The notes: generated by a model from the letters alone, not told the origin. Counted from the stretch's first letter, positions 7,928-17,608 are shown. The stretch: 64,000 nt of DNA from CAWCUZ01 sp963798795 (GCA_963798795.1 CAWCUZ010000007.1:289618-353617), one strand, 5' to 3'. Numbers and translations are program-made.

Positions 7928-8751
7928 CGCGCAAGACCAGCTTCTACTATTCCTTCCTCGTCCTGCCGGCGCGTCAGCGCCGCGCGATCACCGCGGTGTT
8001 CGATTTTTGCCGCGCGGTGGACGATGCCGTGGATCTGGAACCGGACCTGGAGCGCGCCCGCGCGGCCATTGCCGGATGGCGCGCGGACGTGGCCCGCGTC
8101 TTCGAGGCCGGCGAGTCCGCCACGCCGCAGGGACGCGCGCTCCAGCCGTTCGTCGCGCCCTTCAACCTGCCGCGCGATCAGTTCGATGCCCTGATCGATG
8201 GCGTCGAGATGGATGCCAGTCCGCGCCGTTACGCGACCTTCGCCGAGCTGGAGCCGTACTGCCATCGCGTGGCGTCCTCGGTCGGCCTCATGTGCGCCGA
8301 GATCTTCGGCTACCGCGACGACCAGGTTCTCGCCTACGCCCGCGATCTCGGCGTCGCGCTGCAGCTCACCAACATCCTCCGCGATGTCGGCGTCGATTTG
8401 CGCCGCGGCCGCCTGTACCTGCCCGGCGAGGACCTCGCCCGTTTCGGCTGTACGGAGGACGACGTCCGGCGCGAGGTGGAGCAGCCAGGCCAGGGGGTAC
8501 GATCGGAGCGGGTGCGATCGCTTCTCGAACATCAGGCCGCCCGGGCGCGGGTCTACTTCGCGCGCGCCGCCCGCAGCCTGCCGGGCCAGGACGCACGGCG
8601 ATTCGTCGCGGCCGAGATCATGCGCGGCATCTACTGGGAGCTGCTGCGCCGCATCGAGCTCGCCGAGTGCGACGTCTTCACCCGGGTGATTCGGATTCCG
8701 CGCGCCGCCCAGGCCGTCATCGCCCTCCGCGTCTGGTGGCGCCTGCGATGA
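7924..8751 (+). CDS. hpnD: Presqualene diphosphate synthase HpnD
   Basis: The 275-residue prenyl-condensing enzyme starts at GTG 7924, overlapping the hpnC stop in a GTGA. The two Asp-rich metal-binding motifs are intact: CRAVDDAVD near residue 35 and LTNILRDVGVD near 148. HpnD condenses two farnesyl diphosphates to presqualene diphosphate, upstream of HpnC (hydroxysqualene) and HpnE. Its frame is open throughout, which makes the single break in hpnC stand out. Confidence 0.93.
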   Translation: MTRKTSFYYSFLVLPARQRRAITAVFDFCRAVDDAVDLEPDLERARAAIAGWRADVARVFEAGESATPQGRALQPFVAPFNLPRDQFDALIDGVEMDASPRRYATFAELEPYCHRVASSVGLMCAEIFGYRDDQVLAYARDLGVALQLTNILRDVGVDLRRGRLYLPGEDLARFGCTEDDVRREVEQPGQGVRSERVRSLLEHQAARARVYFARAARSLPGQDARRFVAAEIMRGIYWELLRRIELAECDVFTRVIRIPRAAQAVIALRVWWRLR

Positions 8752-8830
8752 GCGCAGCGCGCGCGTCCCGACCTCGCTGCCCGGCCGGGCGCCGCGGCCC
8801 GGGACGACCGGCGCGCGCCCGCGGCGGCGC

Positions 8831-10194
8831 ATGACCGCCGACGCCGTCGTCATCGGCGCGGGATTCGCCGGCCTGAGCGCCGCCGTGCGGCTGGCCGAGG
8901 CGGGCCTCCGCGTGATCGTGCTCGAGGAGGCTCCGCGGCTGGGCGGCCGCGCGACGGCGTTCACCGATCGGCAGACCGGCGAGCGCGTCGACAACGGCCA
9001 GCACGTGCTGTTCGGGTGCTACGCCGAGACGTATCGCTTTCTCGCCCGGATCGGCACGGACCATCTGGCGCCCCTCGATCGCCGCCTGCGCCTCACCTTC
9101 GCGGACGCCAACGGCCGGACGTCGACGCTCGCCTGTCCGGCGTGGCCGCCGCCCTGGCACCTGCTCGGCGGCGTTCTCCTGTGGCGGGCGCTGCCGCTGC
9201 GCGATCGCCTGGGCGCGCTCCGTTTGCGCGGCCTGCTTGCCGGCGTTCGCCGTGAGGGCGCCGGGCGCACGGCCGACCGCGTGCCCGCCGGTCAGACGGT
9301 TGCCGGCTGGCTGCGGGCGCGCGGGCAGTCGGCGCGCCTGTGCGAGTGGCTGTGGCACCCGCTCGCGATTGCGGCACTGAACCAGCCGCCCGAGATCGCG
9401 TCGGCCAGGCCGTTCGTGCGCGTGGTGGGCGAGCTGTTCGGGCCTCGCGTGGAGGATTCGGCCGTCGGGCTGCCGCGCGTGCCGCTCGACGAGCTGTACG
9501 CCGGACCCTCCGCCCGCTTCCTCGAATCACGCGGCGGTGCCGTTCTCCTTCGGGCGCCGGCCCGCATTCAACTGGATCCTGCCGGTCGCGTCGCCGGCGT
9601 GCGCACGCCGGACGCCACGATCGAGACGCGGTTCGCCGTCAGTGCAGTCCCATGGCACGCCATGGATCGCATCTGGGAGACGGGACCGCCTGGTGCGATG
9701 ACGGACCTGATCGCGAACGCCACCTCGATGCGGGCGTCGCCCATCGTCACGGTGAATCTCTGGTTCGATCGCCCGGTGCTGCCCGGCCGGTTCGTCGGAT
9801 TGATCGGGACGTCGATGCACTGGGCCTTCGACAAGAGCGCGATCGTGGGCGAGCGCGCCGGTCACGTGTCGGTGGTTGCGAGCGGCGCCCATGCGGTGGC
9901 GGCAATGGACAATGCCGCCGCCGCCGCACTGGCCGAGCGCGAGCTGAGGGCGGCGCTGCCGTCGGCTGCGGCGGCCACGCTGGTCCGATCGGTCGTCGTG
10001 CGCGAACAGCGCGCCACGTTCTCGCTCGCGCCGGGCGGGCCTCCGCGGCCGGGGCCGCGGACGCCGGTCCAGGGGCTGGTGCTGGCCGGCGACTGGACCG
10101 AAACCGGTTTGCCGGGCACGATCGAGAGTGCCGTACTCAGCGGGCATCGCGCGGCGGACGACGTCCTGCGCGCCACCGCGGCCGGCCCATCGAC

Positions 10195-10198
<4 letters not shown>
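8831..10198 (+). CDS. hpnE: Hydroxysqualene dehydroxylase HpnE
   Basis: This is a 455-residue FAD-dependent amine-oxidase-fold protein. The dinucleotide motif VIGAGFAGLSAAVRLAEAG is at residues 7-25, followed by GGRA and by the family segment DNGQHVLFGCY near 55. The closing FAD motif LAGDWTETGLPGTIESAVLSG is near 420-440. HpnE reduces hydroxysqualene to squalene. A 79-bp gap without a gene separates it from hpnD; its stop overlaps the thiI ATG (ATGA). Confidence 0.93.
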
Positions 10199-11402
<1,204 letters not shown>

Positions 11403-11406
<4 letters not shown>

Positions 11407-12419
11407 CCCTCACGCCCGGCAAGCTCGCAGGCCTGAACGCCGTCTCGGACGAACGCGGCGTCATCGCCGCCGCCGCCATGGACCAGCGCGGGTCGCTGAA
11501 GAAGGCGCTCGCCAGGGAGAAGGGCGCCGACGTCACCGACGCGATGTTGGAGGAATTCAAGTCGCTCGTCACCGAGGTGCTCACCCGGCACGCGAGCGCC
11601 ATTCTGCTCGATCCGGAGTGGGGCCTGCCGGCGTCGAAAACGCGCGCGAAGGGCGCGGGCCTGCTGCTGGCGTACGAAAAGACCGGCTACGACAAGACCG
11701 GTCCGGGCCGGCTGCCGGACCTGCTCGACCACTGGTCGGTCAGACGGCTCAAGGACGCCGGCGCCGACTGCATCAAGATCCTCCTCTACTACACGCCGTT
11801 CGATCCGAAGGACGTCAACGACCGCAAGCACGCCTGGGTCGAGCGGATTGGCGACGAGTGCCGCGCCAACGACATCCCGTTCTTCCTGGAGTTCGTCGGC
11901 TACGAAGAGGGCGCGGACGAGAAGGGGCTCGAGTTCGCGAAGAGGAAGCCGGAGATCGTCACGGGGAGCATGGCGGAGTTCACTCAGGACAAGTACGGCG
12001 TCGACGTGATGAAGGTCGAGGTGCCGATCAACATGATGTTCGTCGAAGGCGCCGGCGTGTACGCGGGGCAGACCGCCTACACCCGCGACCAGGCGGAGCA
12101 GCGGTTCCTCGAAGCGGCCAGGGTCGCCACGCGGCCGTTCATCTACCTGTCCGCCGGCGTGAGCAATGCCGAGTTCACCGAGTCGCTCGCCCTGGCGGCC
12201 GAGTCGGGCGTCCGCTATTCGGGCGTGCTGTGCGGGCGCGCCACCTGGAAGGACGGCATCCCGGTCTACGCGAAGGAAGGTGCGCCGGCCTTCCGCCGAT
12301 GGCTCGAGACGACGGGCGTCGAGAACATCGGTAACGTCAACGCGGCGTTGAAGCCCGCGAGCCCGTGGTTCTCGTTCTACGGGGCGGCGAGCCCGGCTGA
12401 GCTCATGGCGCGTTCGTGA
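11403..12419 (+). CDS. lacD: Tagatose-1,6-bisphosphate aldolase, LacD type
   Basis: The 338-residue class I aldolase starts at GTG 11403, overlapping the thiI stop. AMDQRGSLKK at the N-terminus, the ADCIKILLYY strand near residue 119 and the DVMKVEVPINMMFVEG strand, whose Lys is a candidate Schiff-base residue, are typical of LacD. It cleaves tagatose-1,6-bisphosphate (and often fructose-1,6-bisphosphate) to triose phosphates. No lac/tagatose genes are near, so a role in glycolysis or isoprenoid precursor supply is possible but speculative. Last gene of the operon; two GC hairpins follow. Confidence 0.9.
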
Positions 12420-12426
12420 TCGCCCC

Positions 12427-12486
12427 CCGGGGCCCAGGCCCCGGTACTTCAGTCGACTGATGGAGCGCCGGGGCTTCAGCCCCGGC
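12427..12486. terminator. Two GC-rich hairpins between convergent genes
   Basis: CCGGGGCC-CA-GGCCCCGG (12427-12444) and GCCGGGGC-TTCA-GCCCCGGC (12467-12486) are perfect 8-bp stems between lacD and the convergent lipoprotein gene. There is no clear T-run, so they may be REP-like hairpins acting as bidirectional terminators. Confidence 0.6.
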
Positions 12487-12493
12487 GACAGGC

Positions 12494-12943
12494 TCAGTTC
12501 CGCCTCAACAGCTCCGACCCGCTCAGCGTGCCCATGCACGTCGTGCCCGTGTAGGTGATGCGGATGTACTCGCCCTCGAACTGGGCCGTGCCCGACAGCG
12601 AAATGGGGCAGGACGGGAACTCGGGCGAAACGCCGACCGCCGTCGCCGTCCAGTTGATCGTGGAATCGACCAGTTGCGCGTGGATCGTGCCGCTGACCTG
12701 CATGTTCTCGAAGCAGGTGGCGGTGAACGTCCCCGTGGCTTCCGTCGCGGACGAATCGGTCATCGTCCACTGGAAGTTCGTGCACGTGTCGTGCAGCGTG
12801 GTGTTGGTGGACACCGACGTCCAGCTGCCGTTGAGCGTCTGCACGCCGCTCGGACCGGTGGCCTTCGACGTCGACATGAACTCGAAGCATCCGGCGCTCA
12901 GCAGGGCGGCGACGAACGCGGTGGCGAGGAGTCTGCGCGTCAT
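12494..12943 (-). CDS. Small secreted lipoprotein of unknown function
   Basis: The 149-residue product begins with a lipoprotein signal, MTRRLLATAFVAALLSAGC, with Cys19 as the lipidation site. The rest is Thr/Ser-rich beta strands (LNGSWTSVSTNTT..., FTATCFENMQVSGT) with paired cysteines, consistent with a small lipocalin-like or beta-sandwich domain. AGGAG lies 7 nt before the ATG. I do not recognise a family. It is divergent from def, sharing a 62-bp promoter region. Confidence 0.75.
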   Translation of the reverse strand: MTRRLLATAFVAALLSAGCFEFMSTSKATGPSGVQTLNGSWTSVSTNTTLHDTCTNFQWTMTDSSATEATGTFTATCFENMQVSGTIHAQLVDSTINWTATAVGVSPEFPSCPISLSGTAQFEGEYIRITYTGTTCMGTLSGSELLRRN

Positions 12944-12993
12944 GACGTGCTCCTGATATCGGCTCGGCGCGCCGCCCGGTTCAGTCCCGTGCG

Positions 12994-12999
12994 TATAAT
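12994..12999 (+). promoter_or_regulatory. Consensus -10 (TATAAT) six nt before the def ATG
   Basis: TATAAT is followed by CACCCG and the ATG at 13006. With normal -10 to +1 spacing the mRNA would start at the A of the ATG, i.e. leaderless. No Shine-Dalgarno precedes def, in agreement. Confidence 0.6.
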
Positions 13000-13005
13000 C
13001 ACCCG

Positions 13006-13566
13006 ATGTCGATCCTGAAAGTGGCGCGCCTGGGCCACCCCGTGCTCCGTGCAAAAGCGCTGCCCGTGCCGCCCGCCGAGATTTCCTCGCTGAAAATCCA
13101 GCGGCTGATCGACGACCTGTTCGAGACGATGGCGGAGTACTCAGGAATTGGACTGGCGGGGCCGCAGGTACACGAAAGTGTCAGGGTGTTCGTCGCCGGT
13201 CTGCGGCCCGCGCAGGGACCCGCCTCCGATCTGCAGGACGACGAGGACATGCCGTTCCTCGCGCTGGTGAATCCCGAGGTCGAGCTGGTCGGCGAGCCGT
13301 CCGAGCTCGGCTGGGAGGGCTGCCTCAGCATTCCGGACGTCCGCGGCAAGGTCCCGCGCGCGGCCCAGATCGTCGTTCGCGCCTACGACCGGGCGGGCAA
13401 GCGGGTGCAGGTCCGCGCCCGCGGCCTGTCGGCCCGCGTCATCCAGCACGAGACCGACCACCTCGACGGCGTCCTCTTCGTCGATCGCATGCGCTCGCTC
13501 GAGACGTTGACGTACATGGAAGAGTTCGGGAAATTCTGGCGGACCCCCGAGGATGGGGACGCGTAG
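13006..13566 (+). CDS. def: Peptide deformylase
   Basis: The 186-residue iron/zinc hydrolase removes the formyl group from nascent proteins. All three motifs are present: GIGLAGPQV (usual GIGLAAPQV) near residue 48, EGCLSIPDVRG near 106 and the metal-binding QHETDHLDGVLF near 147. Expression looks leaderless because TATAAT ends 6 nt before the ATG. The next gene, thyX, begins 9 nt after the stop, so the two are likely co-transcribed. Confidence 0.95.
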   Translation: MSILKVARLGHPVLRAKALPVPPAEISSLKIQRLIDDLFETMAEYSGIGLAGPQVHESVRVFVAGLRPAQGPASDLQDDEDMPFLALVNPEVELVGEPSELGWEGCLSIPDVRGKVPRAAQIVVRAYDRAGKRVQVRARGLSARVIQHETDHLDGVLFVDRMRSLETLTYMEEFGKFWRTPEDGDA

Positions 13567-13575
13567 CGAGGCGCC

Positions 13576-15186
13576 GTGAACACGTCGATCTCGGCCGGCG
13601 AGGCCGCCCGCATCGCGCCGTATTTCACCAACGTCGACCAGCCGGTGTTTGCGCTGGTCAACCTGCCCGAGACCGTCAAGGGTGCGCTGTTCGCGCGCTA
13701 TTCGCGATCCGCCAAGCCCCTTCGGCGGCTGTTCCTCGACGAATTTGCCGGCGATCTCGGCGACGCCGCGGCGGCCAGCTCGACCGTGGGCGCCGGGCGC
13801 GCCGAGCGGCTCTACGAGCGCGTGTTCAACGAGTACGGCGACGACTCGGTGGCGCAGCTCGGCGGCGTGCACCTGGCGTGCGAACACGCGTCGAATATCC
13901 TCACCAAGGTCCTCGAGCGCGGCCGCCTGATGGCGTACCTCGAGCAGTCCACGCGCTACATCCCCTACACGGACCGGCGCGGCGAGATGTGGCGGTACCT
14001 CGTGCCGCCGGAGCTCGACGACCACCGCATCCGCTGGCGCTACATCGCCGCGATGGACTCCGCCTTCGAGACGTACGCGCGTTGGATCGATCCGATGCGC
14101 GCCTGGTTCGAGCGCAAGTATCCGAAAGCCGCGGGCGATTCCGACCAGGTCTATCGCTCGGCCATTCGCGCCAAGGCGCTCGACACGCTGCGCGGCCTGC
14201 TGCCGGCCGCGACGCAGTCGAACGTGGGCATCTACGGCACGGGCCAGGCGTACGAAGCGCTCCTGCTCCGCATGCGCGCGCATCCGCTCGAGGAAGTGCG
14301 GCGGACGGCGGCTCTCATGCTGACGGAGCTCCGCAAGGTGATTCCGGCGTTCCTGACCCGCGTCGACCAGGCGGAACGCGGAGGGCGCTGGACGGAATAC
14401 CTCGCCGACACCGCGCGGCACACCGGCGACGTCGAGCGGCGCCTGTCGGGTGACGCCGCGGTGCCTTCACGCGACGAGGTCACTCTCACCGACTTCGACC
14501 CCGACGGAGAGATCAAAGTCGTCGCCGCCGCGTTGTATGCGGCATCGGCACTGCCCGACGACGAGCTGCTCGCGCGCGTCCGCCGGATGGGCGCGGCCGA
14601 CCGGTCCGCGGTGCTGGCGGCGTACGTCGGAGACCGCATCAACCGCCGCCACAAGCCGGGGCGCGCCTTCGAACGCACGGGCTACCGCTTCGATGTGCTC
14701 ACCGACTACGGCGCGTTCCGCGATCTGCAGCGGCATCGTCTGCTCACGGTCGAGTGGCAGGCCCTCAGCACGCGCCACGGCTGCACCAGGCCGGAGGCGA
14801 TCGTGGAGGCGGGCGGCGCCGACGACTGGCGCGAGGTGATGGACCGGTCGGCCGAGCTCTACGAGTCGCTGCACCAGGCCGGCATGGCCGAGGTGGCGCA
14901 GTACGCCGTGTCGATGGCCTACCGCGTGCGGTTCGTCATGGACATGAACGCGCGGGAGGCGATGCACGTCATCGAGCTGCGCACGGCGCCGCAGGGACAC
15001 CCGGCGTATCGCCGCGTCTGTCAGCAGATGCACCGGCTGATCGACCAGCAGGCCGGGCATCACGCTATTGCCGCGGCCATGCGGTTCGCGGACCATTCCG
15101 CGGTCGAGCTGGAGCGGCTGCAGGCGGAACGCCGGCTCGAGCAGAAGCGGCTCGACAGCGAGACGGCGGGCCGGACGGGCTCGTGA
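13576..15186 (+). CDS. thyX: Double-domain FAD-dependent thymidylate synthase-like protein
   Basis: The 536-residue protein contains two ThyX-like halves; single-domain ThyX has 220-250 residues. In the first half the motif region reads ERGRLMAYLEQSTRY (residues ~114-128), matching R-x-R-x7-S with His replaced by Gly. In the second half it reads QRHRLLTVEWQALSTRHG (~385), which keeps RHR but has Ala at the Ser position. ThyX makes dTMP from dUMP using methylenetetrahydrofolate and FADH2. Whether this long form is the housekeeping synthase is not certain. GTG start 13576; its stop overlaps the thioesterase GTG. Confidence 0.8.
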   Translation: MNTSISAGEAARIAPYFTNVDQPVFALVNLPETVKGALFARYSRSAKPLRRLFLDEFAGDLGDAAAASSTVGAGRAERLYERVFNEYGDDSVAQLGGVHLACEHASNILTKVLERGRLMAYLEQSTRYIPYTDRRGEMWRYLVPPELDDHRIRWRYIAAMDSAFETYARWIDPMRAWFERKYPKAAGDSDQVYRSAIRAKALDTLRGLLPAATQSNVGIYGTGQAYEALLLRMRAHPLEEVRRTAALMLTELRKVIPAFLTRVDQAERGGRWTEYLADTARHTGDVERRLSGDAAVPSRDEVTLTDFDPDGEIKVVAAALYAASALPDDELLARVRRMGAADRSAVLAAYVGDRINRRHKPGRAFERTGYRFDVLTDYGAFRDLQRHRLLTVEWQALSTRHGCTRPEAIVEAGGADDWREVMDRSAELYESLHQAGMAEVAQYAVSMAYRVRFVMDMNAREAMHVIELRTAPQGHPAYRRVCQQMHRLIDQQAGHHAIAAAMRFADHSAVELERLQAERRLEQKRLDSETAGRTGS

Positions 15187-15611
15187 CGCCGCTGCTCCGT
15201 CACCGGCTCACGGCGCGGTTCAACGACTGCGATCCGCTCGGGCACGTCAACAACGCCGTCTACCTGACGTACCTCGAGCAGGCCCGCTTCACGCTCTGGC
15301 GCCGCCAGCTCGACTTCGTGGCGCGCGGGCTCCTCGATCCGCAGTCGCCGGGCGCCGGCTTCATCCTCGCCCGCGTCGAAATCGACTTCCTCGCCCAGGT
15401 GCGCTACGGCGACGAACTGGAAGTGCGTCTCTTTCTGGCGGAGATCGGCCGATCGAGTTTCACCTACGAATACGAGATCCTGAACGTGGGGAGCGGCGCG
15501 TCCGTCGCGAGAGCGCGAACCGTGCAGGTGCTGTTCGACTACGCGCAGCAGCGATCGGCGCCGATTGCGGACGACCTGCGCGCGCGGCTCGCGGCGCCGG
15601 TCACAACGTAA
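15183..15611 (+). CDS. 4HBT-type acyl-CoA thioesterase
   Basis: The 142-residue hot-dog-fold protein starts at GTG 15183 inside the thyX stop (GTGA). The FNDCDPLGHVNNAVYLTYLE segment at residues 12-31, with catalytic-type Asp and GHVNN, defines the YbgC/FcbC-like 4-hydroxybenzoyl-CoA thioesterase family. It probably hydrolyses an acyl-CoA in the cytoplasm; the substrate is unknown. Heptamer repeats begin at the last base of its stop codon. Confidence 0.85.
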   Translation: MTPLLRHRLTARFNDCDPLGHVNNAVYLTYLEQARFTLWRRQLDFVARGLLDPQSPGAGFILARVEIDFLAQVRYGDELEVRLFLAEIGRSSFTYEYEILNVGSGASVARARTVQVLFDYAQQRSAPIADDLRARLAAPVTT

Positions 15612-15652
15612 GAAGGCAGAAGGCAGAAGGCAGAAGGCAGAAGGCAGAAGGC
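15611..15652 (+). repeat. Six tandem AGAAGGC heptamers
   Basis: Six exact copies of AGAAGGC run from the stop codon of the thioesterase gene and are followed by AGAGG, which acts as the ribosome site of the next gene at 15664. Two other heptamer arrays with different units lie at 19769 and 22000. Confidence 0.95.
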
Positions 15653-15663
15653 AGAGGTGTGAC

Positions 15664-15903
15664 ATGCAGAGTTCCGGGCCAGCCGAGCCGGCCGTCGTGA
15701 TCTTCGGGAAAGACAACTGTCCGTACACCCAGGCCGCGCTCGAGGACTACCGGCGGCGGGTGACCGTCGAGTACGTCAATGTCATCACGGACCCCGGCGG
15801 CCTGGAGCAGATGCTCGGCTACAGCGGCGGCAAGCGCCGCGTCCCGGTGATCGTCGCCGGCGGCCGCGTCACGATCGGGTTCGGCGGTACCTGAGGCGTG
15901 TGA
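15664..15903 (+). CDS. Glutaredoxin-like UXX-star selenoprotein candidate (in-frame TGA at 15892)
   Basis: ATG 15664, with AGAGG upstream, encodes a thioredoxin/glutaredoxin-fold protein: VVIFGKDNCPYTQAALEDY with a CPYT redox centre (Cys19), the cis-Pro segment RRVPVIV, and TIGFGGT. Conventionally it ends at TGA 15892 after 76 residues. Reading that TGA as selenocysteine gives Sec-Gly-Val and a second TGA at 15901 (79 residues). This is the U-x-x-stop ending for which, as I recall, the 'UXX-star (seleno)protein' families are named. A perfect 8-bp hairpin starts 10 nt after the TGA. The 3' end overlaps the convergent AsmA gene. Likely role: thiol/selenol redox chemistry. Confidence 0.75.
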
Positions 15904-17540
15904 GGCTCCGCCGGCGGCGGAGCAGGATGGCCGCCCGTGATCTGGCCGACGTCCAGACCCATCTCGGGCGACTTGACGGTGCCGGTGACCTTGATCGGCA
16001 GCACGGTGCCGGCCTTCTTTCCCTTGAAGAGCGGATCGAACAGCTTCAGGAAGAACGATTTGAATCCGCCGACCGCCTCTGACACGGTGGCTTCCAGCTG
16101 CAGCGTGCCGTGAAAGTCGAGCGACTGCTGATCCAGTCCGTACGTCCCCGCCAGCGTCACGGTGGCGCCCGGCACCCGGAAGGCGAGATCCGTAAAGTGG
16201 ATCGTGCCGTCGTCCAGCGTGAAGCGGCCCCTTATGTCGCTGGCGACTCGCTGCATCGCCTCGTCATCGTCCTTCCCCTGGGCGTGCCGGCTCAGTTCCT
16301 GAAGCTTGCTCTGCACCTTCCCGCTGGAGAACTTCGCATCGGACAGACCGAAGTGGCCGTCGAGATGGAGCCGGTCGGAAACTTTCCGGTGGCCGGGCGG
16401 CAGATGCAGCGACGTCTGAAGCGAGATCTCGCCCCGCATGAGCGGCGGCTTGCGGTCGACGGACAGGCGCAGGACGTCCTCGATCCGTCCGCCGTCGATC
16501 GACACGTCCAGATCGATGTCGTGATTGCCGGGCCCCTCCTGGTTCACGATCGATCCCTTCGCGAGAATCGGCGTCTGGTCGAGTTTCGCATCCACCTTGT
16601 CGAGGATCGTCGTGCCGTCGGTCCCGTCGATCGTCGCCTCGAACGAGGTGTGGAGCGGCACGGGGCTGCCGCCGATGTCGAGCCCGAAGTCCGGCGTGTC
16701 CGTTTCGCCCGAGGCGTGGATGTCGACGAGGCGTCCGTCGTACCGGCCGGTGGACGACAGCGTGCCGGAGATGCCGTGGATCGTGGACAGGTCGGCGTTC
16801 GAGAACGTGTAGCGGCCCGAGAGCGGAGTCCGGCCGAAGTCGTCGCTGTTCCACGGGCCGAACGTGCCGGTCGTATCGATGTCCCCGGTCGGCAGCGGGT
16901 TGGTCAGCGAGGCGTGGAACGGCATGGCGCGCGCGTAACCGAGGTCGCGCATCTCCAGGTCCTGGATCCGGAAGGCCAGCGGCCGCTTGCCGGCCGTCTT
17001 GCCGACGAACGCGACGAGCACGTCGTGGGTCCGGAGCCGCTCGATGATGACCTTCGAGCCGGCGTCGTTGGAGGTGCCACTGTTCGAGGTGCCGCCGTCG
17101 TTCGATTTGCCGCCGCTCCCGCGACCGCTCTTCGGCCCGCCGTTCCGATTGCCCCCATTGCCGCCCGGCAGCATCGAGCCGCGGTCCTGTTCCGGCGGCA
17201 CGTCGATCTCGAGGCCCTTGATCTCCACCTCGCTGACGTGGCCCCTGAGGACGGAGAACAGGTCCAGGTCGACGTCGAACTGGTCGATGGCGATGAAGGG
17301 CGGCAGGTCCGGAGCGTTCTTGACCCGCACGACCAGACCGCCGCCTGACAGGTGCATGCGCGGGACGATGACGACGTGGAACTGCTCGATCGCGACGTCC
17401 GCATTGAGGCGCTCCGTGAGATTGCGGATGACGCGCGCCTTCAGGGAGTCGGAGCGCAGCAGCAGCAGCGCCTGGCCGACGACGATGAGGACCAGAAATC
17501 CGGCGAGGCCGATGATCCAGAACAGACGCTTCTTCGACAT
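15819..17540 (-). CDS. AsmA-family membrane-anchored protein
   Basis: The 573-residue protein has a short cytoplasmic start (MSKKRLFW), one transmembrane helix at residues ~6-28 and a long periplasmic region of AsmA/DUF748-type repeats; such proteins are linked to envelope lipid transport or outer-membrane assembly. A Gly/Asn/Ser-rich linker occupies residues ~145-180. The C-terminal FHGTLQLEATVSEAVGGF and LFDPLFKGKKAGTVLPIKV segments are typical of the family. The tail overlaps the convergent UXX-star gene by 85 bp. Confidence 0.75.
   Translation of the reverse strand: MSKKRLFWIIGLAGFLVLIVVGQALLLLRSDSLKARVIRNLTERLNADVAIEQFHVVIVPRMHLSGGGLVVRVKNAPDLPPFIAIDQFDVDLDLFSVLRGHVSEVEIKGLEIDVPPEQDRGSMLPGGNGGNRNGGPKSGRGSGGKSNDGGTSNSGTSNDAGSKVIIERLRTHDVLVAFVGKTAGKRPLAFRIQDLEMRDLGYARAMPFHASLTNPLPTGDIDTTGTFGPWNSDDFGRTPLSGRYTFSNADLSTIHGISGTLSSTGRYDGRLVDIHASGETDTPDFGLDIGGSPVPLHTSFEATIDGTDGTTILDKVDAKLDQTPILAKGSIVNQEGPGNHDIDLDVSIDGGRIEDVLRLSVDRKPPLMRGEISLQTSLHLPPGHRKVSDRLHLDGHFGLSDAKFSSGKVQSKLQELSRHAQGKDDDEAMQRVASDIRGRFTLDDGTIHFTDLAFRVPGATVTLAGTYGLDQQSLDFHGTLQLEATVSEAVGGFKSFFLKLFDPLFKGKKAGTVLPIKVTGTVKSPEMGLDVGQITGGHPAPPPAEPHTPQVPPNPIVTRPPATITGTRRLPPL
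15905..15923 (+). promoter_or_regulatory. Putative bacterial SECIS hairpin behind TGA 15892
   Basis: GCTCCGCC (15905-15912), loop GGC, then GGCGGAGC (15916-15923) form a perfect 8-bp stem. The apical loop begins 18 nt after the TGA and starts with G, which fits the published rule of thumb for bacterial SECIS elements (loop about 16-37 nt downstream). It could instead be a terminator, but no T-run follows. Confidence 0.6.
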
Positions 17541-17579
17541 CCCGGGGGAGTGCTGCAAGAACAAGTCCACGGCGGGCCC

Positions 17580-17608
17580 TTGACAGTTTGTGAAACATTT
17601 CACATAAT
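17580..17608 (+). promoter_or_regulatory. Strong sigma70 promoter with an embedded TGTGA-N6-TCACA operator
   Basis: TTGACA (17580-17585), a 17-bp spacer and CATAAT (17603-17608) form a near-consensus promoter on the plus strand. The palindrome TGTGAAACATTTCACA (17589-17604) fills the spacer and overlaps the -10. Its half-sites match the CRP/FNR-type consensus TGTGA-N6-TCACA. A protein bound here would block polymerase. It points towards the LACTB2-like gene, with ~180 bp of leader that includes the palindromic element; it also lies 40-68 bp upstream of the divergent AsmA gene. Confidence 0.65.

Noticed and set aside
15905..15923. Intrinsic terminator instead of SECIS
   Set aside because: No T-run follows, and the hairpin lies inside the convergent AsmA coding region at the correct distance from an in-frame TGA; I kept the SECIS reading but cannot exclude a terminator.
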